A DNA stretch of 64,000 nucleotides. Source: UBA9647 sp049522195 (lineage in GTDB: Bacteria; Bacteroidota; Ignavibacteria; UBA10030). Shown here in pieces: positions 36,675-46,500 of this stretch. A program made the position numbers and the translations under genes. Position 1 is the stretch's first letter. Every line of letters starts with the position of its first letter. Below the pieces are notes generated by a model that was given only the letters and a program-made list of their open reading frames with translations, did no database searches and was not told the origin of the DNA. The stretch covers positions 5,087-69,086 of the forward strand of contig JBEKOB010000008.1 of assembly GCA_049522195.1 (NCBI GenBank), written 5' to 3'.

Positions 36675-37841
36675 TGGGTGATCCGCTCCCGAAACTGGAA
36701 AATACCTGATTGAGTTCTCGTGGAAGGTACAGGACTGGCAAGACATCTGCCTTGCTGACCGGAAACTTATCAATTACTTTGGCGAAAGGCAATACGCCAT
36801 AGTGATTTATGTCATTGCCAACAGTGGGAACAAGGGGATTGAACCAATAGGAACGGGACGGGAAGTCCCCGGCTTTCGCCCAATACGGACTAGCTACGGA
36901 GGGCAGTGCTCTCTTTCTGCATCCTTCTGAGGGAGGTGGAATAGTCACGAAATCCGACTCACTTCAAGTTCGTGACAACTTCTCCAGACGACGGACAAAG
37001 GTGTCGATAGGCCACTTGCTTCACACCCATTTTCCCTTTGGGTAATGAACGACGAGCTGGATGATAACCACTCGAAGAACCCGGTCTTCGAAACAGCCTG
37101 CAGTCGGTTTGAACATGATCGAGCTGTCACAAAGGGATGCCTTGAAGAAACCGTTATTCTCTTGTTGATGAATGATGGGGTGGCACATCAACGCGAAATC
37201 TCCGACCGACAAATGCACTGGGTGAAGGAGCAACGCTGCTGTGAGCGTGGAGTACTCCTGATATCCTCTATATAAAGAGCGCGGTGGTTTCTTATGACCT
37301 CTGATCTTCAACGCGACCATGTCAAGTAATTCAACAGTCGCGGACTTCCCGTATACAAAGGAGAGTGAACCGCTGTAATAAGGTAAAGCAGTCGCCCTGC
37401 GAGACGTTTGTTATTAGCAAAGACCCAATTTGTTGATCGCGTAGGCTTGCGAGGGCTCTTTGCCCCGCATCACGAAAATGCGAACTCGCAGCTTTCGGTA
37501 CACATTTGTTTTGTTTCTCTACAGGGAACTGTGTATCATTGATTTGTTGTTACATTTGCAATGCAACGTTATCCTTCCAAACACTTGCGGATCTCAGGGG
37601 GAGCATTTTGTAGAGCCAGCATGAGATGCGCAATTGACCCAGCGAATCGATTTAACTCTATATAGTAGATGTTGATGTGCAGCATTGTGGAATCGTATTA
37701 TCCGGACGAATTGTTGCGATATGGCAACGATAGTACGATGAGCACTTCCTCGGCTTAGCCCATCGGGCGAGTACGGCGGAGGAAGCGCGCCCTCCTAGAT
37801 TGAAATTTCGATTGACAAACTCTTCAGAAAGGCGTTTACCT
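36675..37841. other. Long stretch without a convincing gene
   Basis: About 1.17 kb between the receiver gene and the giant beta-helix gene. Short ORFs exist on both strands but none has family features together with a ribosome site. A minus-strand ORF ending at 36643 has coding-like codon use in its last 60 codons. It may hold the promoter of the secreted-protein pair. Confidence 0.5.
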
Positions 37842-40800
37842 ATGCGTACAACGTTGGTACGTGTTACTATTTTTTGTGCACTCTGCGCCACTCTTCTTCC
37901 GCCGGAAATTTCTCTCGGTCAAATCACAGGCGCAATCACATCGGACACGACTTGGGCAACGGGGACGGTGATCGCAGATTCCGTCTATGTGATCGCCGGA
38001 AAAACGTTGACCATCCAGCCAGGGACGATCGTCAAGTTCAACAAGGCTCTGGTCATCGCCGGCATCCTTAATGCGAACGGGACTTTGGCCAACCCAATCA
38101 CGTTCACGGCAAACTCTGGTTCGCCCGCGCCTGGAGCATGGTACGGCATCGAATTCCAGAATACTGCCAACGTCGGTTCTGTGTTCAACTATTGCGTCGT
38201 GAGCTACGCCGGCGGCGGGCCAAATGCAGCCGCTATCTTTTACAAGACTGGCGCCTACGCTATCAGCATATCCAACTGCGTAGTTAACTTCAGCTCCACG
38301 AACGGCATCAACGTCCGCGCATCCTCTCCCCATATCTGGCGATCGACATTCGACCAGAACGCCGGCTACGGAGTCTTCAGCGACTTTCTTACGACGTTCG
38401 TGGTCGACACCTCGTGCGTCATCACGCACAATACCGCGGGGGGCATTCGAATTGCCGTAAACGCGACTCCTGTGATCATGAACAGTCGGATCGATTCCAA
38501 TGGGGTTGGAATCTTCATGGACAATGGCGCTCGCCCGACTATCACGAACAACTACATCCGCGGGAATTCCATCGGTCTGCAATTCACGGCGATCGGATCC
38601 GGCCAGCCCGTTATCACAGCGGATACAATTGTGGGAAACATTCAATGGGGATTCTACAACTCCAGCACAACGCAAACGGTTCTGGCAGAACGGAACTACT
38701 GGGGAAGCGATACCGGACCGTATAGTCCGACAAATAATCCGACAGGGCAGGGGGATCGCGTCAGCCCCCTTGTCGACTTCCAGCCCTGGAGCATCCAGGC
38801 ATCAGCGCTGACCGTAACAAATGAGACTGCCACCATCGGCGGTAACACAACCTGGGCAAGTGGTGTGCACTGGGTGAAGAATAGCATCACCGTGAATGGT
38901 GGTATAACTCTGACGATCAATCCCGGTGTCATCGTGAAATTCGCTCCGGGGGCGCGTCTTCTGATCAATGGCGCATTGATCGCGAACGGGCAAGCGAACA
39001 ACATGATCATCTTCACTTCTGAAAAGGATGATAGTTACGGTGGCGATTCAAACGGAGATGGAACAGCGACCGGGCCAAATCCAGGTGACTGGGATTGTGT
39101 GTACATGAATGGCGGCGGTGCCAGCTCGTTCTCGTATTGTATTTTCAAATTTGGTGGCTCCGGAGGTACGGCAAACTTGTACTTCGTGAATATCAGCCCC
39201 AACCCTGTTACGAACATCTTCTCAACGAATTCATCCAACTACGGTCTCTACCTGAATAGTTCTAATCCAACAATCAGCAATTCCATCTTCGGTGGCAACG
39301 GATCGCATGGCATCCTGGCACAGGGGAATTCACGTTTGCAGATACACAAGTGCGTTTTCACAGGAAACGGCAGTTGGGGGATTGATGCCGACGGTGGCAC
39401 CGCCAATGCCACGGTGGTTTCCATGGACAGCTCCAATGTCTCCCGCAATGGTGGTGGTGGTGTTTATAGTTGGTATTCCACGGGAGTTCAAACATTTTCC
39501 TACAATCGAGTCGATTCCAACGCAGCGACGGGTATCTGGACGTTCAATGTCGGAGGCCCGGATACTGTCAAATATCTGAACAACGTCATCATAGGAAATG
39601 GGCAAGAAGGAATCGTTACGTCCCGGTCGTCCATTGTCAGCAATACAATTCAAAACAACCGCTATCCGATCGCATTGTTGGGCAGAGTGAATTCAACGTA
39701 CAGCGGGAATACGATCACCGGCAATGCCTACAATAATACTATCGCCCTCCGGCTAAACAGGTACGAAGAGAGCTACTCCGACACATTGAAGGCAGTCTTC
39801 CCATCAAGCATGAGTTCTCCTGTCTACACGTTCATTGAAAACGCACCCGGATGGGGAGTGGTCGGGGGCAACACGCTGGTCATTCAACCCGGCGTCATTA
39901 TCAAGATGGCTGCCGGCCTGTATTGGCGAGTGGAAGGCTCGCTGAAGGCAGACGCAAGTGCCGGGAGCCCGATTGTTTTTACCTCCTACCGAGACTCAAC
40001 CTACGGGGGGAAGACAAATCTCCCGACCGATTACTCTTTGCCGGCGAGGGGGGACTGGGACTACTTCCGCATCCGCACGTCTTCATCCGTCGGCACCGTC
40101 CTCAAAAATGTAATATTCAAATTCGGCGGCTACTCCTCCGGTGAGGGAACCCTTTGGATCGAAGCTCAGGCATCGCTCACGACACCGGTTACAAACGTCA
40201 TCGTCCGAAAATCCTATTCGATGGGAATACGTACCGGCGACTCGCAGATTTCCTTCACGGGTATTACCCTTGACAGCTGCGGTGCTGAAGGTATGTACAT
40301 CGAAGGAAGCAGTACAAACGGCAGCGGCGTTTCGACGGGATCGGATATCACGATACAGAATTCAACGATTACTGATAATGGTGCCACCGGCCTGCGTGCG
40401 ACGAGCGGCTCCGCGTACAGGCAAATTTCCAACTGTATCATCCGACGCAATGGCAGTTGGGGGATAGGCGTCGACAATGGTGCCATCCAGCAGTCCATCT
40501 CGGGGAATACGGTGACGAACAACGGCGGGGGCGGCATCTATGATTACAGTCCCTCGATGTCTACTGCGAATATACAGTTTGTCGGCAATCTCGTTACGGA
40601 TCACGGGGATGAAGGAATTCTCTCCACCGAAGCAAGATTTGTCGATAACACGATTCAACGCAACAGGTACCCGATCGGTGTGTGGGGGCGGACGGGCAAC
40701 AGCTACGTCGACAACAACGGAGTTGATGGCAATATCATTAGCGGGAACACGTACAACAATGCAATTTCGCTGCGCGGCAACAGCGCTGAACCGCTCTACG

Positions 40801-43463
40801 ACACGCTGAAGAATACATTCCCATCCGCAATCACTTCGAAGACCTACGTCGCAATCGAAGATTTCCAGGTCAACAACGGCACGATGCTGGTGATACAACC
40901 AGGTGTCAATCTCAAGTTCCAGAGATTTGGAGGGAGGGGCCCCATCTTTAACGCTTATGGAACGGTGCTTGCACAAGGGACTCAGGCAAATCCGATTGTC
41001 TTCACATCCTGGCACGACAGCATCGCAGGCGGAAAAACAACGACACCTACCGACTGGGGAATTCCCTTGCCCGGGGATATTTATTATGTCGGGTTCCGGA
41101 ACGGGAGCGGTAGTTCAATTATCCGATACTGCCAGTTCAAGTTTGGCGGAGGCGATGGCCAACAAACCGTCTATTTCGACGCGAACCTTGGTGCAATGGT
41201 TTTCAGCAACAACCTCATCAGAAAATCGTCCACCTCTGGAATATATGTCAACAATACTCCCATAACGATCGACAGCACAACAGTTGACAGTTGCTCGACC
41301 TACGGTATTTACCTCAGTGGCAACAATGCGTCCTCTGTGACATTGAGAAATAGCCGGGTTGCGTACAATGGAAGCTATGGCATATGGGCGCGGACTTCAT
41401 CATCATTTACCGAGATGACAAACTGCACCATTATCGGCAACGGGGCCACGGGTGCATATATCGAAAACAATGGTAACCCCGGCGTTGCGCTGCGCGTCAC
41501 AAACTCCAATGCGAGCAACAACAACGGTCATGGTTTCTACATCTCGGCACTCAACAATACCATCGACACACTGTTACTCTTTAAGAATTGCACCGTGTCC
41601 AACAATGTTCTCGCGGGTATCTTTTCGTCTCGTGCTTATTTGATGAGCGACTCGATCTTCGGAAATCGCTACGCAGTCGGCGTCCTTGGTCAGCTCACAA
41701 AGGATAGCACAGGAAACGTCTTCGGCAACGTGTATCGGACGAACACGGTTTTCAACAACACGTTTAAGAAGACGCTCGTGACGGAGGGAACAATCTATGG
41801 AACGCTTGGCGGTTCATATCTTGAGGGAGATTCAGCAAAGGTCGTAGCCGTGCGCGGCGACGCGTTCGTCGCGGGCGGATCGACTCTCACGATAACTCCT
41901 GGCACCATCATCAAATTCCCGCGTGAGTATGGTAACGGGCGGCTCGAAGTGCAGGGTGTGCTGAAGTCTGAAGGTACATCCACAAACAAGATCGTGTTCA
42001 CTTCCTGGAAGGACGATACGTACGGAGGTGATTCCAATGCGGACAGTATTGCGACTGTTCCGGCACCCGGCAATTGGGACATGATCTGGCTGAACGGAGC
42101 TAGCAACAACACATCCCACATTTTCAACACTATTGTGCGTTACGGGAGCTCTTCAAACAACGGAAACATTCGCATCGACAATAGCAGTGCACCCGTCGAC
42201 TCGAGCTATGTCTCGTTCAGCAGCTGGGCTGGCATCTATCTCTACAATTCCTCTCCTGCCATCACAGCGACCGAGATTCATCACAACGTGAACTATGCAG
42301 TCTACGGTGATGGCTCTTCGAGCCCGGTACTTCACTTGAACAACATTCACGACAATACTGGGGGAGGTGTGTTCAACAATACGACCAATACTTGGAATGC
42401 CACCAGCAATTTCTGGGGAGCTGTAAGCGGACCGTACAAGAACCAGGGCAGTCCACAGAACCTGACCGGCACAGGAAACCGGATTTACCTCAACAACTCG
42501 GGTGACGTGAACTATACGCCATTCCTGACGACGCGCACCGGCGTTCTTATGGGTGATGTCAGCCTGAACGGCACGATCACATCCTATGACGCTGCCCTCA
42601 TTCTGAAGCACCTTGTGGCTCCATTTCTTACGGGGTCACAGCTCTCGGCGGCAGATGTTTCAGGTGACGGCTCGGTGAGTGCACTCGACGCATCTTATAT
42701 ATTGCGATATGTTGTCGGTTTGATCACAGGATTCCCCGGTTTGGGCAAGACAAGCTCGAGCCCATCCCTTGCTTCAGCTTACGATCTCCGGACTGTTCGC
42801 GGATCGACAGCGGATGAGATTCAGATCGTTCTGCACCTGAATGGAACCATCCCGCTCTACGCGACAGAACTTCAACTTGCGTACGATTCGACGCTGGTCA
42901 CTCCGGTGGACGTGAGGAAAACGCAGGTCACCGATGCGATGATGATCGACTTCCGGATGAATCCCGACACTACCAAGATCGCCATGGCCGGCACGATGCC
43001 CATTACGCAGGATGGGGATGTCGTTGTGGTCGTCTTCCACCTGAAGGACAAGGCAAAAGGACTTTCGACGGTAGACTTCAAGGTCGTCCGTCTCATCCTG
43101 AACGAAACCAACGTGACTCCCGACGTCAAGCAGGTCGTGGTCAGTGCCGGCTTGGAGCCTGCGCTTCCTACGACGTTTGAAGTGGGTCAGAACTACCCCA
43201 ATCCATTTAATCCCACAACAACGATTCAGTATCAGCTTCCTGCAACCAGTGTCGTGACAATTACAGTGTACGACCTGCTGGGACATGAGATACGATCGTT
43301 GGTCAGTGGTGAGCAAGCTCCGGGGTACTACAGGGTAGTCTGGGATGGAAGAGACAGCCACGGCCTCCAGGTCGCAAGCAGTGTCTACTTCTACAGGATC
43401 CATGCTGTCTCGAACGACAGTCGGACGTTTACCACCGTTCGAAAAATGATGCTTCTGAAATAG
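37842..43463 (+). CDS. Giant secreted beta-helix protein with dockerin, cohesin-like and type IX sorting domains, 1873 aa
   Basis: Signal peptide (about 1-27). Residues about 30-1560 hold five long modules, each opening with a stretch such as GVIVKFAPGARLLINGALIA, then TSW.DD.YGGDSN and a series of N-rich right-handed beta-helix (PbH1/NosD-like) coils. Residues about 1566-1633 form a type I dockerin with two Ca-binding F-hand repeats (GDVSLNGTITSYDAALILK and ADVSGDGSVSALDASYILR). Residues about 1643-1769 form a cohesin-like beta-sandwich. Residues about 1776-1873 are a type IX secretion C-terminal domain starting NYPNPFNPTTTIQY. The start is ATG 37842. It is directly followed by the cohesin protein gene. 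Confidence 0.88.
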   Translation: MRTTLVRVTIFCALCATLLPPEISLGQITGAITSDTTWATGTVIADSVYVIAGKTLTIQPGTIVKFNKALVIAGILNANGTLANPITFTANSGSPAPGAWYGIEFQNTANVGSVFNYCVVSYAGGGPNAAAIFYKTGAYAISISNCVVNFSSTNGINVRASSPHIWRSTFDQNAGYGVFSDFLTTFVVDTSCVITHNTAGGIRIAVNATPVIMNSRIDSNGVGIFMDNGARPTITNNYIRGNSIGLQFTAIGSGQPVITADTIVGNIQWGFYNSSTTQTVLAERNYWGSDTGPYSPTNNPTGQGDRVSPLVDFQPWSIQASALTVTNETATIGGNTTWASGVHWVKNSITVNGGITLTINPGVIVKFAPGARLLINGALIANGQANNMIIFTSEKDDSYGGDSNGDGTATGPNPGDWDCVYMNGGGASSFSYCIFKFGGSGGTANLYFVNISPNPVTNIFSTNSSNYGLYLNSSNPTISNSIFGGNGSHGILAQGNSRLQIHKCVFTGNGSWGIDADGGTANATVVSMDSSNVSRNGGGGVYSWYSTGVQTFSYNRVDSNAATGIWTFNVGGPDTVKYLNNVIIGNGQEGIVTSRSSIVSNTIQNNRYPIALLGRVNSTYSGNTITGNAYNNTIALRLNRYEESYSDTLKAVFPSSMSSPVYTFIENAPGWGVVGGNTLVIQPGVIIKMAAGLYWRVEGSLKADASAGSPIVFTSYRDSTYGGKTNLPTDYSLPARGDWDYFRIRTSSSVGTVLKNVIFKFGGYSSGEGTLWIEAQASLTTPVTNVIVRKSYSMGIRTGDSQISFTGITLDSCGAEGMYIEGSSTNGSGVSTGSDITIQNSTITDNGATGLRATSGSAYRQISNCIIRRNGSWGIGVDNGAIQQSISGNTVTNNGGGGIYDYSPSMSTANIQFVGNLVTDHGDEGILSTEARFVDNTIQRNRYPIGVWGRTGNSYVDNNGVDGNIISGNTYNNAISLRGNSAEPLYDTLKNTFPSAITSKTYVAIEDFQVNNGTMLVIQPGVNLKFQRFGGRGPIFNAYGTVLAQGTQANPIVFTSWHDSIAGGKTTTPTDWGIPLPGDIYYVGFRNGSGSSIIRYCQFKFGGGDGQQTVYFDANLGAMVFSNNLIRKSSTSGIYVNNTPITIDSTTVDSCSTYGIYLSGNNASSVTLRNSRVAYNGSYGIWARTSSSFTEMTNCTIIGNGATGAYIENNGNPGVALRVTNSNASNNNGHGFYISALNNTIDTLLLFKNCTVSNNVLAGIFSSRAYLMSDSIFGNRYAVGVLGQLTKDSTGNVFGNVYRTNTVFNNTFKKTLVTEGTIYGTLGGSYLEGDSAKVVAVRGDAFVAGGSTLTITPGTIIKFPREYGNGRLEVQGVLKSEGTSTNKIVFTSWKDDTYGGDSNADSIATVPAPGNWDMIWLNGASNNTSHIFNTIVRYGSSSNNGNIRIDNSSAPVDSSYVSFSSWAGIYLYNSSPAITATEIHHNVNYAVYGDGSSSPVLHLNNIHDNTGGGVFNNTTNTWNATSNFWGAVSGPYKNQGSPQNLTGTGNRIYLNNSGDVNYTPFLTTRTGVLMGDVSLNGTITSYDAALILKHLVAPFLTGSQLSAADVSGDGSVSALDASYILRYVVGLITGFPGLGKTSSSPSLASAYDLRTVRGSTADEIQIVLHLNGTIPLYATELQLAYDSTLVTPVDVRKTQVTDAMMIDFRMNPDTTKIAMAGTMPITQDGDVVVVVFHLKDKAKGLSTVDFKVVRLILNETNVTPDVKQVVVSAGLEPALPTTFEVGQNYPNPFNPTTTIQYQLPATSVVTITVYDLLGHEIRSLVSGEQAPGYYRVVWDGRDSHGLQVASSVYFYRIHAVSNDSRTFTTVRKMMLLK

Positions 43464-43524
43464 ACGTGAATGTCAGAGGGGAAATGATCAATCACCGTCA
43501 TTCACGAACTCTTGAAGGGCATTG

Positions 43525-46500
43525 ATGTCTCACACACTTAGGTCGACACTACTCAGCATCGCGTTGGTGGTTTGTCTGGTCGCGGCAGCAGAACCCGCTG
43601 CCGCCCAGGCCAAACTCCTCACGGTGCCCGATACGACGGCGAAGAAAGGTGATACGCTGCTGGTCCCGCTGCGCATTTCGAGCCTCGCGACGCTCGACAG
43701 CGTGTACTCCGGGCAGTTCACCCTCTCCTACAATTCCGGGGTGATGTATATCTACGACATCTCCACTGCCGGCACACTCCTCGCGGGAACGGGAAATGTT
43801 TCCTTTAATCCCACCACGCGTCAGCTTGCGTTCGCTTCCGGAACGATCATCACCGGCTCAGGGCCCCTTATCTACCTGAAAGTCGCCACTTCTGCCAGTC
43901 CGTCGTCTTTGACGGATGTCATAAGCGTTACCTCTGCGGCTTTCAATGAGGGAACTCCTGCCATTACGATCCACAATGGGAACTTCCGGTTCCGGACGAT
44001 CACCATTTCGCCGAAGACTCCTCCGGGAAATCTTGTCGTTGGTGATTCTCTTCAGTTCTCGGTCTCCGGCGACCAGATCCCACCACTCACGTGGACGTCG
44101 TCGAATCCCTCCTTTGCGACTATCGACGCAAACGGGAAACTGCATGGCGTGGGAGTCGGGCAGCTGACTGTGTACGTCCAGGATTCGCAGGGCCTAAGGG
44201 ACTCAACGAACCTGTTCCCAATCAACTCGCCTCTGCTCAACAGTCTCACGCTGTCGCTGCATGATACAAGTTACACGCAGACGCTGACTTTCAATCTGCC
44301 AGTCTATATATCAGACGTGACGAGTCTTGGCATCATTTCTTCGCAATTCACGCTGACGTTCAACTCATCGATTCTTCAGGCATTGGACGTGATCAAGGCG
44401 GGATCAATGAGTTCAACCTGGACGGCCCCTGCTTACAATATTTCGGGGGGACGCATCGACGTTGCTCTTGCTGGAAGTCAGCCACTGTCCGGCTCAGGGG
44501 TTTTGGTGTACGTGCGTTTCAAAGTACTCCCTGCTGCATCAGGCTCCACCACGATTGCGTTGTCAAATGTCCTGTTTAATGAGACGATCCATGCTTCGCT
44601 CGTCAACGGCAACTTCGGGACGATTGCAGCCCCCATTCTGATTATAGCGCCGGCGACGGGGATCTTGACCAAAGGAGACACGACAACCTTCCGTGTTACA
44701 AGCGGTGGACATCCCCCCTACTCCTGGACGAGCACCAGTCCTTCTGTCGCGACGATCAACAACACGACCGGGCTTCTGACTGCTATTGCCCGTGGAACAA
44801 CCACTGTCGCCGTCGTTGATTCTCTCAGCTTTACCGCGACGTCCGGCTCAATTGCCGTCAACGACCTGCGGGTTTCGTTGCCGGACACGTCCGTGAACAT
44901 TGCCGACTCCGTTGATGTCCCGATTACCACAGATCTCCTCACAGGACTCGGCATCTACTCGTACGATTTCAGGCTTGTGTACGACTCGACTGTCGTGAAA
45001 ATTGCCCAAGTATTGACCGCGGGAACACTGAGCAGCGGCATGACGATCGCAGTGCGCGATACGGTTGACACACTCCGTGTCGGCGCAGCTGGACCGGCCC
45101 CTCTGAGCGGTTCCGGTACACTGCTGAAAATTCGTTTCAAGGCCGCCCCGGGAGTTAGCCTCAGTCAATTGAGCAGCACACGCTTCGCGTTCTTCAATTT
45201 CAACGAGCCTGGTTCAGGGACTGCGACTGCTACGCCTCGCAACGGATCGATAACAATTGGCAACGTGCTCCCTTCGGCTCCTGCTGCACCAACGCTCCTT
45301 TCCCCAACGACAGGGGCTACAGGTGTGGCCGTGGCGCCTGCACTGAGCTGGAATGCATCGACAGGAGCCACAAGTTACACGTTGCAGGTCTCCACAGTGG
45401 CCAATTTTGCGTCAACGGTTGTCAACCAAAGTGGAATTGCGGCTACGTCATTCAGCGCTTCTGGACTGGCTAATAATACCCTTTATTACTGGCGCGTCAG
45501 CGCGACCAATGCAGGAGGGACGAGCGCGTACTCCACCGGGTTCTCGTTCACAACGATCATTGCTGCTCCGCCTCCTCCGTCTCTTGTCTCACCGGCCAGT
45601 GCGTCGACCGGTGTTTCCCTTACACCAACACTCAGCTGGAATGCCGCCTCCACGGCGACGAGTTACACCGTGCAGGTGTCGACAGATCCGGCGTTCGGCT
45701 CGTTTGTGATCAATCAGGCCGGAGTAGCTTCGACATCGTATGTTGCGGGAGGGCTTTCGGGTAACACGACGTACTATTGGAGGGTGAGTGGAACAAATGT
45801 GGGCGGCGCAGGTAACTACTCAAGTGTTTTCAACTTTGCAACGGGGTCGGGGGCTCCTGCTGCGCCGGTGCTCTCTTCGCCGCACGATACAGCAACAGCC
45901 ATCGCTCTGAGCCCGACACTGAGTTGGAACGCCGTGACCGGAGCAACAAGCTACACGTTGCAGGTTTCGACAGCTGCTGATTTTTCAGCACTTGTCGTAA
46001 ATCAAAGTGGCATCGCGGGGGTCTCGTCTTCGGTAGGTCCTTTGACCGCGACTACTCTTTATTACTGGCGCGCCAGTGCGACAAACGCTGGAGGCACGAG
46101 CGCTTTTTCCTCCGCATTCAGATTTACAACGGCCATAGCTCCACCTGCAGCTCCAACGCTCGTCTCGCCGCACGACACAGCGACGGGCATCGCGGTGAAT
46201 CCGACATTGACATGGAACTCTTCCGCCACGGCGACATCGTACACCGTACAAATCTCAACGAGTCCAACCTTTTCCTCGTTTGTTGTCAATCAAAACGGCA
46301 TTGCGACGAACTCGTACAACGCGACTGGATTGGGGGGAGTCACCCTTTACTTCTGGCGTGTGAGCGCGACGAATGCAGGAGGATCGAGCGCTTTTTCCAG
46401 CACATTATCTTTTACCACAACCTTGAGCCCTCCAGCAGCTCCCACTCTCTCGACACCGCAGAATGGAGCAGTCTTAGTTTCTGTGAGTCCGACGCTAAGC

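Noticed and set aside
36643..36948. Minus-strand 101-codon ORF in front of the receiver gene
   Set aside because: Its last 60 codons look coding, but the first part does not, there is no ribosome site, and it overlaps the receiver start; not enough to call a gene.
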